From JAWHQP01 sp032586195 (GTDB lineage: Bacteria; Pseudomonadota; Gammaproteobacteria; Enterobacterales; Pasteurellaceae): a DNA stretch of 64,000 bases. A program made the translations under genes and the position numbers. Of the stretch, positions 34,430 to 43,853 are shown piece after piece (position 1 is the first letter of the stretch; each line of letters starts with the position of its first letter). Location of the stretch: NCBI GenBank assembly GCA_032586195.1, contig JAWHQP010000005.1, positions 62,001 to 126,000 on the forward strand. The letters are read 5' to 3'. The notes below the pieces were generated by a model. It had not been told where the DNA came from. It saw nothing but the letters and a program-made list of their open reading frames with translations, and did no database searches.

Positions 34430-35362
34430 TTAAGCCCGATCGGCAAAAAACGCCTTTGCGTTCACCACGTCCTTTTGAATCTGCAATTTCAACTCTTCGA
34501 AAGAGGGGAATTTTATTTCGTTGCGAAGTTTGTGACAGAATTCGACGGAGATATTTTGCCCGTATAAATTATCATTGAAATCAAATAGATGTACTTCGAG
34601 AATCTGTTTGACGCCGTTGACCGTCGGACGTTGTCCTACATTGGCGACACCTTCAAAAACGCCGCCGCATGAACATTTCACGCGCACGGCGTACACACCT
34701 TTAACCGGATTCACCTGACGGCGTAAACGAATGTTAGCGGTAGGAAAGCCGATGGTTCGCCCCAGTTTTTGCCCGTGCACCACCTTGCCTAAAATACTGT
34801 AAGGCTTGCCAAGCAGGCGTTCCGCCTGAACTAAATTATCTTCCGCCAAGGCCTGACGGACGGAAGTGCTGCTGACGCGGAGTTGCGCCAGGCTGAAAGT
34901 GTGATTATCTTCCACTTCAAAACCGAACTTGCGCCCCGCTTCGGCAAGCAAGGCGAAATTGCCTTGTCGCCGAGCGCCGAAACGGAAATCGTCACCGATA
35001 CTGAGAAATTTAACGTGCAGTCGATTGACGAGAACATCTTCAATAAAACTTGCGGCGCTCTGCCGGGCGAAACGCCGATTGAAACGCAGGCAAATCACAT
35101 AATCCACCCCTTCCTTCGCCAGATAATGCAGCTTATCACGCAATCGCATAAGACGGGCAGGAGCGTTTTCTCCCATAAAATATTCACGCGGCTGAGGCTC
35201 AAACAACATCACGACCATAGGCAGGTGAAGGGCATTCGCTTTACTCCGCAGATGACGCAAAATCGCCTGATGCCCGAGATGAACGCCGTCGAAATTACCG
35301 ATGGTTAAGGCGCATCGGCCAAATTGCCGGTGAAAATTATGCATGCCGCGAATTAACTGCAT
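34430..35362 (-). CDS. ribF: Bifunctional riboflavin kinase / FAD synthetase
   Basis: A 310-residue two-domain enzyme making FMN then FAD. The N-terminal nucleotidyltransferase domain has GNFDGVHLGHQAIL near residues 23-36 and a SSTSVRQAL motif near 163-171. The C-terminal flavokinase domain starts with GRTIGFPTANI near 204-214. Length agrees with E. coli RibF (313). It lies between an EamA transporter gene and ileS. Confidence 0.97.
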   Translation of the reverse strand: MQLIRGMHNFHRQFGRCALTIGNFDGVHLGHQAILRHLRSKANALHLPMVVMLFEPQPREYFMGENAPARLMRLRDKLHYLAKEGVDYVICLRFNRRFARQSAASFIEDVLVNRLHVKFLSIGDDFRFGARRQGNFALLAEAGRKFGFEVEDNHTFSLAQLRVSSTSVRQALAEDNLVQAERLLGKPYSILGKVVHGQKLGRTIGFPTANIRLRRQVNPVKGVYAVRVKCSCGGVFEGVANVGQRPTVNGVKQILEVHLFDFNDNLYGQNISVEFCHKLRNEIKFPSFEELKLQIQKDVVNAKAFFADRA

Positions 35363-35418
35363 TGAAGATTCCGTCTGTGATAAAAAGATGTGCCATTATA
35401 CGCACAAACCGTGAAAGA

Positions 35419-36309
35419 TTAAAGTTGCCGGGTTCCGGCGGTTTTTTTCTTGAGCCAAGCCTGCCAAATCGGAGACAGTGCTGAAGTTGCCGCTGCGCCG
35501 ATAACTAAAATAATACCGAAAGCGGTTATCCATTCCGGTTTCTCGCCTAACACCAGCATGGCTAACAGTACGCCGAATACGGGTTCCAGCGTAGCAATAA
35601 TACTGGAAGCATTGGCGGTAACGCGGGTCAGCCCTTTATTCCATAAACGATAGGCCAGCCAAGTACAGCCTATACCAAGATACAACACGGAACACGAACC
35701 TTCCCAACTAGGTATGATCGTCCAATCCCGCACCAACAGCAAAGTGAACGGCAAACATAGAATCGTGCCGAAAATCAGCATCACATTCGTGTAAGATCTC
35801 GGATCTACCTCCTTCATTACGCCTTTGCTCAGGTGAATACAAAAAGCAAAGGCAAGACTGCCGAGCAGCACTAAAATGCAGCCGAATAAACTGATCTCAC
35901 CGCCGCTTTCCGAACCGGTCACCACCAACACGATACCGATGAAAGCAATCACACCGAGGATCCAATCTACCGGTTTAGCGCTCAGCCGAAATACCAACTG
36001 CCCCACCAACGCCACCAGCAGCGGCTCCGTGCCCAGCATGGTGACGGCGCTCGCCGCCGAAGTATAAGACAGACCGATAAATTGCAGCAGTAACACGATA
36101 GGAAAATTTAATAATGCCAACAGCCACATTTTAGAGCGTAAATCACTCGGAATTTTTCTATAGGAAGATACAAAAAACGGCACGGCAAACAAGGCGGCAA
36201 GAAAAATGCGCGCCTGCACCATAAGAGCGGGATCCATCATAGTGTAGCTGAACTTCCCGGCAATAAAGGCACTCGCCCAGATCAGTACCGCTAAAATCAA
36301 ATAAAACAT
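35419..36309 (-). CDS. EamA/DMT family transporter
   Basis: A 296-residue inner-membrane protein with about ten helices in two EamA repeats (first about 3-130, second about 140-285). The second repeat has the typical TRVTANASSIIATLEPVFG segment. The ATG at 36309 is chosen because upstream in-frame sequence is the murJ end; murJ stops 1 base before it, so the two are coupled. Its substrate is unknown. It interrupts the murJ-ribF order common in relatives. Confidence 0.85.
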   Translation of the reverse strand: MFYLILAVLIWASAFIAGKFSYTMMDPALMVQARIFLAALFAVPFFVSSYRKIPSDLRSKMWLLALLNFPIVLLLQFIGLSYTSAASAVTMLGTEPLLVALVGQLVFRLSAKPVDWILGVIAFIGIVLVVTGSESGGEISLFGCILVLLGSLAFAFCIHLSKGVMKEVDPRSYTNVMLIFGTILCLPFTLLLVRDWTIIPSWEGSCSVLYLGIGCTWLAYRLWNKGLTRVTANASSIIATLEPVFGVLLAMLVLGEKPEWITAFGIILVIGAAATSALSPIWQAWLKKKTAGTRQL

Positions 36310-36310
36310 A

Positions 36311-37885
36311 TCAGCCTCTCGCCAATAAATGCCGCTTGCGCACCCCAAGCAGAATTAACATCGCAAAATACACCACGGCCGCCGTCATAATTAACCAAAA
36401 CAGCCAATGCACACGGGCTAAAAAGGTCATCGCATGGAAACTCTGCAAGCTTGGACATAAATAAAGCACCGCCGCTCCCATAACCAACGCTGCCAGCAAA
36501 ACTTTCAAAAAGAACACCGCACTTTGTCTGGAAAAATGATACACTTCCGCCTTCGCCAGCCCGCGATAAAGCAAATAGGCGTTTAAAGTCGCCGACATGG
36601 CGGACGCCATCGCCAGCCCTACATAGCTGAACGGAATGGCAAGCAGATTGAATGCCATATTGCTCACCATGGCAATAATACCGATTTTCACCGGCGTTTT
36701 AGTATCCTGACGGGCGTAATAACCGTTCGCCAGAATTTTAATCAGCATAAAACTGAGTAATCCCGCATTTATTGACCACAGCGCATAGGAAGTCGCCTGT
36801 ACATCAGTCAGCGTAAACTGTCCGCGCATAAACAGCACCAGCAGCATAGGCCGGGCCAGCGCCGCAATTCCCACCATGGCAGGCACGCCGAGCAATAAAA
36901 TCATGCGCACGCCCCAGTCCATTGTCCGGCGGAAATCCGCCGCGCTTTTTTGTACATCATCGTTTCGGTTGACGTGCTGACGGGAAAGGGTCGGCAAAAT
37001 CACCGTGGAAATGGCGATACCGAACAAACCGAGGGGAAACTCCAGTAAACGGTCGGAATAATACAACCAGCTGATGGAACCGGTCATTAAAAAGGAAGCG
37101 ATAAAGGTATCCAGCAGCAAATTAATTTGACTGACGGACACCCCGAATAAGGCCGGGATCATTAAACGACGGATTTTTGCCACCCCTTCATCACGCCACG
37201 CCCACCGAGGCTTAACCAATAATCCCGCTTTCCTCAGGAAAGGAATCTGAAATAAAAATTGCAGCAAGCCGCCGAGAAAGATCCCCACCGCCAAGGCTAA
37301 ATCCGGACTTTCCACATAAGGGGAAAGCCAAAGTGCGGTGCTGATCATGGCAATATTTAACAACACGGGCGAAAAGGACATCACACCGAATTTACCGATG
37401 GTATTCAGCACCGCGCCCGACAACGCCACAAAAGTGATAAACCATAAATACGGAAAGGTAATCTTTAACAGCAGTGAAGCCTGAGTAAATTTTTCCGCGT
37501 TAGGCCCGTCATACAGCCAATCCACAAACCAGCCCGTACCGAAAACGGCGGCTACCACGGGCGAACCGATCATGGCAAACAGGGTTACGATAGTCACCAA
37601 TCCACCCAGCGTACCCGCCACCTTGCCGATAAATTCACGGGTTTTGGATAAATCCCCTGATTTCTGATATTCCGCCAACACCGGCACGAAAGCCTGCGAG
37701 AACGCTCCTTCCGCGAATAAACGACGTAAGAAATTAGGAATCCGATTGGCAAATAAAAACACATCCGCCGCGACCCCCGCGCCGATAATATTGGCGATCA
37801 CCACATCACGCACCAATCCCAACACCCGTGAAACCAAGGTTAAGCCGCTGACAATAATGCCTGATTTTAATAATTTCTTACTCAA
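36311..37885 (-). CDS. murJ: Lipid II flippase MurJ
   Basis: A 524-residue polytopic protein of the MVF family (14 helices) that moves lipid II across the inner membrane. It starts MSKKLLKSGIIVSGLTLVSRVLGLVRD, carries the functional arginines and FANRIPNFLRRLFAEGAFSQAFVP (in parts near residues 46-69), PGLYARQDTKTPVK-like ANGYYARQDTKTPVKIG near 381 and normal length. It is the first gene of the operon, divergent from rpsT, as in many gammaproteobacteria. Two uptake signal sequences lie in the gene (36516, 37331). Confidence 0.96.
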   Translation of the reverse strand: MSKKLLKSGIIVSGLTLVSRVLGLVRDVVIANIIGAGVAADVFLFANRIPNFLRRLFAEGAFSQAFVPVLAEYQKSGDLSKTREFIGKVAGTLGGLVTIVTLFAMIGSPVVAAVFGTGWFVDWLYDGPNAEKFTQASLLLKITFPYLWFITFVALSGAVLNTIGKFGVMSFSPVLLNIAMISTALWLSPYVESPDLALAVGIFLGGLLQFLFQIPFLRKAGLLVKPRWAWRDEGVAKIRRLMIPALFGVSVSQINLLLDTFIASFLMTGSISWLYYSDRLLEFPLGLFGIAISTVILPTLSRQHVNRNDDVQKSAADFRRTMDWGVRMILLLGVPAMVGIAALARPMLLVLFMRGQFTLTDVQATSYALWSINAGLLSFMLIKILANGYYARQDTKTPVKIGIIAMVSNMAFNLLAIPFSYVGLAMASAMSATLNAYLLYRGLAKAEVYHFSRQSAVFFLKVLLAALVMGAAVLYLCPSLQSFHAMTFLARVHWLFWLIMTAAVVYFAMLILLGVRKRHLLARG

Positions 37886-38211
37886 AACAAATTCTCTTTA
37901 TTCTCGAAAAAATACGCTAATTGTATAGAAATTTTGTTTTAACGCTATATTCTAAGCAAAAAAACTGCTAAAATCCCGCCCACTATCGTTGGTTTGAGCA
38001 TATAGCCGAGCATCTGGCCCGAAATGATAAGCGGCTGACTTCATAACAACATGTCTGAAGTGCTAATGAAACGATGGCTACTTTCGGTTGTGTCTCACCG
38101 AAATCAACAGAAATTAACTTATTAAACATTGACAAATGCACATAAAACGGGCATATTTTACGCCCTTATTTTCATGTTCATTTAATTATAGAAATTCTTA
38201 GGAGTTTGACC
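37886..38211 (+). other. Intergenic leader region between murJ and rpsT
   Basis: This 326-base stretch has no coding region. It holds promoters for rpsT and possibly murJ. A TAAAAT element near 37970 may be the -10 of an upstream rpsT promoter, which would give a leader of about 230 bases, including a stem TTCGGT / ACCGAA near 38075-38096 and several shorter pairings. A second promoter is at 38129. E. coli rpsT also has two promoters. A small GGGC / GCCC hairpin lies near 38149-38166. Confidence 0.5.
38129..38157 (+). promoter_or_regulatory. Proximal rpsT promoter
   Basis: A perfect -35 TTGACA (38129-38134) and a weaker -10 CATATT (38152-38157) with a 17-base spacer lie about 55 bases before the rpsT start codon. 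Confidence 0.6.
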
Positions 38212-38475
38212 TTGGCTAATATCAAGTCAGCAAAAAAACGTGCGATTCAATCTGAAAAACGCCGTCAACACAACGCAAGTCAACGTTCAATGATGCGTAC
38301 ATTCATCAAAAAAGTATATGCAGCGGTAGCCGCGGGTGAAAAAGCAGCGGCAGAAACCGCATTTGTAGAAATGCAGAAAGTTGTCGATCGTATGGCTTCT
38401 AAAGGTTTAATCCACGCTAACAAAGCGGCTAATCACAAATCTAAATTGGCTGCTCAAATCAAAAAATTAGCGTAA
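38212..38475 (+). CDS. rpsT: 30S ribosomal protein S20
   Basis: An 87-residue protein beginning ANIKSAKKRAIQSEKRRQHNASQRS after the initiator, as all S20 proteins do. The start codon is TTG at 38212, placed 7 bases after AGGAG; an in-frame TTG at 38206 overlaps the ribosome site and would add two residues. E. coli rpsT also starts with UUG, and that codon is needed for S20 to control its own translation, so autoregulation is likely conserved. It is monocistronic, followed by a strong terminator. Confidence 0.97.
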   Translation: MANIKSAKKRAIQSEKRRQHNASQRSMMRTFIKKVYAAVAAGEKAAAETAFVEMQKVVDRMASKGLIHANKAANHKSKLAAQIKKLA

Positions 38476-38500
38476 TTTTTAAACTATTAATGAAATAAAT

Positions 38501-38530
38501 AAAACCGCATATATTTACATGCGGTTTTTT
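38501..38530. terminator. Bidirectional terminator between rpsT and ytjB
   Basis: Ten-bp stem AAAACCGCAT / ATGCGGTTTT with a T-run on the plus side (to 38530) and A-run before it. It can end both the rpsT transcript and the convergent ytjB transcript. Confidence 0.9.
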
Positions 38531-38535
38531 ATTGC

Positions 38536-39219
38536 CTATTTAAATCTTCTGCGGCGGCGATGAAAAGAAAGTGCGGTGCTGTTTTTGCGTGTTTTTTCGA
38601 TTTTAACCGATTCAGTTTGATGCAGTCGCCGTACACGACGATAATGGCTTAAGAAATAATGCACCGAGCTGGCTAATATCACGCCCGCCAAAAAGACAAT
38701 AATCAATTCGCCATACAGGCGATGAAACAGCTGATTGATTTTACTCTGCGTGGTTTGTCCGTATTTGGAATCAAAAGTCACCCGCAAAAAACCTTCTAAA
38801 CCATTGGAAGAATAAATCGGTTCCACAATTTGCTGAACGCCGACCTCCTCTTGATAAGATGCCTGCCCGTTTAAGCCCAACCGATTGCGCAAACTGGTTA
38901 TATCGCCGGTTTGCGCCAGCAATTTACCCGCATCGTCATACACCGAAGCATCCAGCACAAAATGTTCTTGGGTTAAGCCTTCCAGAGTTTCCGTAAGTTG
39001 CTCCGCCTTGGCATTATTCACCAACAGCATGGAAAATAAATTCGCCTGCTGCCGCACCAGCAAATGAGATAAATTCGATACCTGATTCACGCTCGCCAGC
39101 TGCGATCCCAATTTAAACTGATTCAATCCGAATAAAATTACACCCATCACCAGCACACAAATTGCCAATACCGCGGCAAACAGTGTCGATTTCACCAGTT
39201 TTTCCCTTACTACATTCAA
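38536..39219 (-). CDS. ytjB: YtjB/Smp-family membrane protein (AhpA-like)
   Basis: A 227-residue protein with an N-terminal membrane helix (about residues 11-33), a periplasmic domain of about 140 residues and a second helix (about 169-189) followed by a basic cytoplasmic tail ending RRRRRFK. Sequence and placement, divergent from serB, fit the SMP_2 family gene ytjB (ahpA, smp) of E. coli. The function is not firmly known. The tail is partly encoded by an uptake signal sequence (38569). Confidence 0.8.
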   Translation of the reverse strand: MNVVREKLVKSTLFAAVLAICVLVMGVILFGLNQFKLGSQLASVNQVSNLSHLLVRQQANLFSMLLVNNAKAEQLTETLEGLTQEHFVLDASVYDDAGKLLAQTGDITSLRNRLGLNGQASYQEEVGVQQIVEPIYSSNGLEGFLRVTFDSKYGQTTQSKINQLFHRLYGELIIVFLAGVILASSVHYFLSHYRRVRRLHQTESVKIEKTRKNSTALSFHRRRRRFK

Positions 39220-39284
39220 ACTATTTTCCCCGCTTATAAAATTACGTTATGATTGTACCATTAAACCGATACAGGATCTTCTAA

Positions 39285-40232
39285 ATGCAAAACAGCATCA
39301 CACAAAAATATCCCCATTTCCCCACCGCACTTTGCGCGGCGCGGCCCGCTTCCCCCGGAACGGATTTCTTTATTTTATTCGGCACCATGTTAAACGCGGA
39401 AAAACTTGTACAATTTCAACAAAAGTGCGGTGCTAATTTTCGCATTTTTGATTGTTGGACGGCGTTAAAAAATATCGTCGTGTTATTACAGGGCGAATGG
39501 CGGGCCGAATATCTGACCAAGGCTCACGAACTGACATTGGATCTCGCCAAAATTGATTTCGACGCCCGTTTAAACGAGCCGGGATTGCTGGTGATGGATA
39601 TGGATTCCACCGCCATTCAAATCGAATGCATTGATGAAATCGCCAAGCTTGCCGGCACGGGTGAAGAAGTGTCCGCTATCACCGCTGCCGCCATGCGGGG
39701 CGAATTGGATTTTGAACAGAGCCTGCGTCGTCGGGTCGGCACGCTAAAAAATGCCCCTGAAAGCATTTTGCGACAGGTCCGTCAATATCTGCCGCTGATG
39801 CCGGGCGTGCAGGAAACCGTCAAAGAACTGCAGAAGCACCAATGGAAAATCGCTATCGCTTCGGGCGGTTTTACCTATTTCGCCGATTATCTGAAAGAAT
39901 TAATGCGGCTGGATTTCGCCGTTTCCAATCAATTTGACATTCTCGACGGCAAACTGACCGGCAAGGTGAAAGGCGACATTGTGCATGCACAATATAAGGC
40001 GGACACGCTGCTTCGCCTCGCGGCAAAATTTAACATTGACATTAAAAACACCGTTGCTGTCGGTGACGGGGCCAACGATTTACTGATGATGAAAGCGGCA
40101 AATTTAGGAGCTGCCTTCCACGCCAAACCGAAAGTACAACAACAGGCGCAAGTTGTGGTAAACTTTGCTGACTTTAGCGCCCTGCTCTGTCTTTTAACGG
40201 CTAACGATCGGGTTAAACATTTAGGAGAATAA
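39285..40232 (+). CDS. serB: Phosphoserine phosphatase
   Basis: A 315-residue HAD-family enzyme, the last step of serine synthesis. It has motif I MDMDSTAIQIE near residues 104-114, motif II IASGGF near 199-204 and motif III/IV GDGANDLLMMKAANLG near 262-277. The first ~95 residues form the poorly conserved N-terminal domain and contain two oppositely oriented uptake signal sequences (39324, 39423), as usual placed in the least constrained part. It is followed after 2 bases by yajQ. Confidence 0.96.
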   Translation: MQNSITQKYPHFPTALCAARPASPGTDFFILFGTMLNAEKLVQFQQKCGANFRIFDCWTALKNIVVLLQGEWRAEYLTKAHELTLDLAKIDFDARLNEPGLLVMDMDSTAIQIECIDEIAKLAGTGEEVSAITAAAMRGELDFEQSLRRRVGTLKNAPESILRQVRQYLPLMPGVQETVKELQKHQWKIAIASGGFTYFADYLKELMRLDFAVSNQFDILDGKLTGKVKGDIVHAQYKADTLLRLAAKFNIDIKNTVAVGDGANDLLMMKAANLGAAFHAKPKVQQQAQVVVNFADFSALLCLLTANDRVKHLGE

Positions 40233-40234
40233 CT

Positions 40235-40726
40235 ATGCCATCATTTGATATTGTGTCCGAAATCACCATGCACGAAGTGCGTAACGCGGTGGAAAACGCT
40301 CAACGTGAGCTCACCAATCGCTGGGACTTCCGCAATGTAGAAGCCTCTATTGAATTAAACGAGAAAAACGAAACCATTAAGATTGCCACCGTTTCCGATT
40401 TCCAACTGGAACAGTTGATTGATATTTTGCGCAACGCCTGCATCAAACGCGGCATTGATTCCGCTTCACTGGACATTCCGACCGAATACGAACACAGCGG
40501 CAAAACCGTAAGCAAAGAAATCAAACTCAAACAAGGGATTGAAACGGAAGTAGCGAAAAAGCTGACCAAATTAATTAAAGACAGCAAACTGAAAGTACAA
40601 ACCCAGATTCAAGGCGAACAAGTACGTGTTACGGGCAAATCACGCAATGATTTACAGACGGTGATTCAATTAGTGAAAAACGCCGAATTAAACCAACCGT
40701 TTCAGTTTAATAATTTCAGGGATTAA
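40235..40726 (+). CDS. yajQ: YajQ family nucleotide-binding protein
   Basis: A 163-residue protein starting MPSFDIVSEITMHEVRNAVENA and ending PFQFNNFRD, both hallmarks of the YajQ (UPF0234) family. It has a double ferredoxin-like fold; homologues bind RNA, tRNA or cyclic di-GMP. Here it is 2 bases after serB and translationally coupled to it. Confidence 0.95.
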   Translation: MPSFDIVSEITMHEVRNAVENAQRELTNRWDFRNVEASIELNEKNETIKIATVSDFQLEQLIDILRNACIKRGIDSASLDIPTEYEHSGKTVSKEIKLKQGIETEVAKKLTKLIKDSKLKVQTQIQGEQVRVTGKSRNDLQTVIQLVKNAELNQPFQFNNFRD

Positions 40727-40798
40727 AGTCATTTATTCTGCCTTGAAGGCTGATTCCGTAGCAACAATATGCTTAATACCCAAACCAAACCCCTAAAA

Positions 40799-40830
40799 AG
40801 CCCACACTTTGACTGTTGTGGGCTAATTCT
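40799..40830 (+). terminator. Intrinsic terminator of serB-yajQ
   Basis: Eight-bp stem AGCCCACA / TGTGGGCT with a 10-base loop, followed by AATTCTT, 72 bases after the yajQ stop. The T-run is weak. Confidence 0.7.
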
Positions 40831-41061
40831 TCCGGCTTTCATCGGTCTATTCGAGCTCTAGTTTTTCAGTCGTTGTCACGACGGAACGACCTTTTCTATT
40901 ATCGGATGCACGATAAATTTACTTTAGTATTAATTATGGCTGATTGCTTGTGGTTCTTTCTCTTATTTTAGTTAATGAGAAATCCTAACGGGAATACCTG
41001 CCATATTAATAAAAAACAATGTCTACCAAATGTCTGAATGCTGTTAAAATATCCCGCCAAA
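40831..41061 (+). other. Gene-free stretch before the disrupted receptor
   Basis: Together with 40727-40830 this makes 335 bases without a gene. Apart from the yajQ terminator I see only a short hairpin GTCGT / ACGAC near 40872-40885. Nothing in it resembles a remnant of a known gene. Confidence 0.4.
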
Positions 41062-42938
41062 TTAAAAATTAAAGTTCAGACCAACCCAATAGGTACGCCC
41101 CGGTGCAGCCACTGCGGTCGGAGCAAGAGCAGCAACATGCGGCTGTTCGTTAAAGGCGTAATATTGACGATTGAACAGATTATCGATACCGGCAGTAATC
41201 GCAAAACGCTTTCTGAACTGCAGACCGCCATATAAATTGACTACCGCATAGCTTTGATAATATTGAGCCAAGTCATAACCCAGTCCGCTGGTTTTATTGT
41301 TATCCAAACGGGAGCTTTTATGTGCATAATGCATGGAAACACCGAGATTATAACTGCCGAACGAAGTGTAATCCTGCCAATCCAGCGCCCAGTCGATACT
41401 CAATGGGCGAACATTATAAAGCGGACGATCATCACTATTATTCTCGCCGTATTGGTACCGCACTTTGAGACGAGTGGCAAGATTTCGGTTGAGACTTTTA
41501 GCCATACTCAGCTGTATACCGATAAGAGTAGCATCAACATTTCGGCTAATAACGTTACCATTTCTCGCCACTACGCCGGATTGCCCTCTGGCACGATCTA
41601 GCGTAATAAAATCATGCACTTTGTCATAATCGGCATTCAGTTTGATTTGCCATGCCTCGGTAATATCACCGTCTTTCACCTTGCCGTAATCATGCCAACC
41701 GCTACCCTGCCATTGTGTACCGAATTCGGCTCGATTATGCCGTTCAGGCTGCAAAAACGGATTACCCAACCAACCGGCACCATTGCTGCCGATTAACGCG
41801 GTATAACGTTCAGCGTTATGCGGCTGACGAATCAGGCTGCTCAATGAGACATGGTAAGTATCAATGGTGCTCGGTTTAAACTCATATTTTAATGCCGCAC
41901 CGACACCGTCAGTACGCTGTTTACCGTTTACTGTGTTGCCATAATGCATTTGCCACGCCTGATTCGGACTGACGAAAGTATTCGTACCGACCGTTGCCCC
42001 CACATTGCGCAGACGAGCATCAGCAGTAAGATGATCATAACTGATGCCAGTGCTGAGTTTATGTTTTTTATTTACCTGCCAGATATGATCATAAAAATAT
42101 GCCAATGTTTACTGTGAATATCAGGAAAACGATAGGCATTACGCGCCAAGGAACCGTTCGGCATCCGTATTGAACGCGCGGCAAGGTGAGTATCGTTGTC
42201 GTATTTCACGCCGAACTGCGAGGTATGAGCACCGTATTTATAGCGATAATCAGCCCTGATGTTCAACATATCCCGCTCTATCTGCATTTGCGCTTGTGTG
42301 CCACTGACAGTGCGGTTTTCAAAATTATTATTACGGCGATCCAAACTGATATGACGTACATCCAGATTAAAGGTGTTGCTTTGATCCCGAGCCCCTAGCC
42401 TGGCATTTGCCGTCAACACAATACGACGGGTATAGGCAGAGTCCATTTGGTACTGCGGCTGTTTATCATCATCAATACGATCATGTACGATGCCGAGACG
42501 ATATTCTTGCCATTGCGTTGGTAAATATCCCAGCATCAACAGCTGCCCGCTACGGGTATATCCGGCATTGACTTTATTGCCATCTCCATCCTTATAATCG
42601 TCCAAATGCATTCGATAAGCCTGTGCAGTCAGATGATAATTGGTATCGCGATAACGATATAAAGCACGCTGCAAATTACTGTGCGAACTGAATTGAGTAT
42701 TGATTTGCAACTGTCGTTTGTTGCTTACCACGTCCTGTGCTGCCGAAGCGTCAATCCATGGGCGCTGATAGTCAAATTGATTCTCCGCCGGAGAGGTCAG
42801 ATTTGTTTTCGGCGTGATCATAGACGGCGGTCTGAAGTTAAACTGCATGTGATATTGATCAGCTGAAGCGATATCCTGTTCATCGGCTTGCACTACACCG
42901 GATGCCGCCATTAATGGCAAAAGATAATATATTTTCAT
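41062..42938 (-). pseudogene. TonB-dependent receptor, frameshifted and lacking a plug domain
   Basis: Two overlapping frames (42072-42938 and 41062-42105) make one protein of about 625 residues if a base is restored at 42102-42103 (TGG-CAT becoming TGG-GCA; SKHW then AYFYDHIWQVN). The first part has a signal peptide (to about residue 18) and barrel strands with YRMHLDDYKDGDGNKV..Y, which I recall from the TonB-dependent copper receptor family (OprC/NosA). The second ends in a typical NLFNRQYY ... GRTYWVGLNFNF barrel end. No plug domain (about 120-150 residues) or TonB box is present between the signal peptide and the barrel. It may be a decayed gene, a sequencing error plus an old deletion, or a plugless porin-like protein. 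An uptake signal sequence is at 41457. Confidence 0.75.
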
Positions 42939-43629
42939 TGTATTTTCTCTCTCGGTAATTAAAAAATTATTACTTTGGCCACCGCGCTTTTGTACTAAAT
43001 TTCAGCCCCAAACGACAGGCTAAAATATGCCCAAAGTGCGGTGTTGAACAGCTTGATTTTTTGCGCGATCTGCACGTATTCCGTTACTAATAACAAACCA
43101 TAGCTTCATCAAGCGAAGCCGGTAATCGAAGCCAAAGTCCGAGATAACATTGAATAATATAAACCGATTTTAATAAGCGGAAACGGTGCCATCTGTAATC
43201 GGACAATAAAGATAAAAGCAAGTGTCCAAACCAGTCAGACATCGCTGAAACGTACTTATAATACATCCTAACCATTTCCAACAGACTGTTCGCCAATGAT
43301 TTATTGTTCAACTTTTCATCGCTGACAATCATTTTTTACAACTGCAGGAAAAATTTACTAAAATGAACGATATGTTGTAAAGTAATTTAAGCGACTTCAT
43401 GATGAATTATTGAGCCGGTTCAAGTTCTGTTAGTGAATTTTGCAATGAAAGATTAAAATGTTCCTTAACTTTAATCAGTAATGCGAAAATAAATCACCAT
43501 TATTCTTACCGTCAGTCAGAATTCATAATGTTATGTAATTCAATAAGGCGAAATAAACAAGAAAAATACGTCAACGCCAGGTTATATAAGGAATTAGCGA
43601 AGTTTTATGAGCTGTGAAGAAATCATGAA
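42939..43629 (-). other. Gene-free stretch of 690 bases
   Basis: No convincing gene is present. It holds an AT-rich inverted repeat GTAATT..ATTAC just ahead of the disrupted receptor (42955-42973), an uptake signal sequence at 43034 with a degenerate inverted partner near 42981, and an 81-codon minus-strand frame (43087-43332) with no good ribosome site. The remainder is AT-rich and featureless to me; it may be the relic of lost genes. Confidence 0.4.
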
Positions 43630-43706
43630 TGGTGCCCCCAACAGGACTTGAACCTGTGACCAATCGATTATGAGTCGACTGCTCTGACCGACTGAGCTAT
43701 GGGGGC
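43630..43706 (-). tRNA. ileX: tRNA-Ile (CAT anticodon, lysidine type)
   Basis: A 77-base cloverleaf with encoded CCA: acceptor GCCCCCA / TGGGGGC, D-stem GCTC / GAGC, anticodon stem GTCGA / TCGAT with loop CTCATAA, and T-arm ACAGG-TTCAAGT-CCTGT. The CAT anticodon could mean Met, but the D-arm, GACTCATAATC and TTGGTC variable region closely resemble E. coli ileX/ileY rather than metT or initiator tRNA. The C34 would be changed to lysidine by TilS to read AUA. Confidence 0.85.
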
Positions 43707-43788
43707 TATGTTCGGAAAGCCTGCTGATTATATTGGAATATTCAAGGCAAGTCTAGAAGGTGAATTTATAATTGCTGTAAATTCAAAC

Positions 43789-43814
43789 AAAAAAGATCCG
43801 GCTTTTGCCGGACC
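43789..43814 (-). terminator. Intrinsic terminator of rpoD
   Basis: Stem GGTCCGGC / GCCGGATC (one mismatch) with AAAA loop, followed on the minus strand by TTTTTT. It lies 40 bases after the rpoD stop and ends the rpsU-dnaG-rpoD operon. Confidence 0.88.
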
Positions 43815-43853
43815 TTTTGTTTTCGTTTAATTATTTCCCGGAGAAACCGCTAA

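Noticed and set aside
42955..42973. AT-rich dyad GTAATT..ATTAC as a Fur or copper-regulator site
   Set aside because: Poor match to the Fur consensus and in front of a disrupted gene; could arise by chance in AT-rich DNA.
43087..43332. 81-codon minus-strand frame in the gap before the tRNA
   Set aside because: No ribosome site, unusual composition and no recognisable family; more likely chance or a relic.
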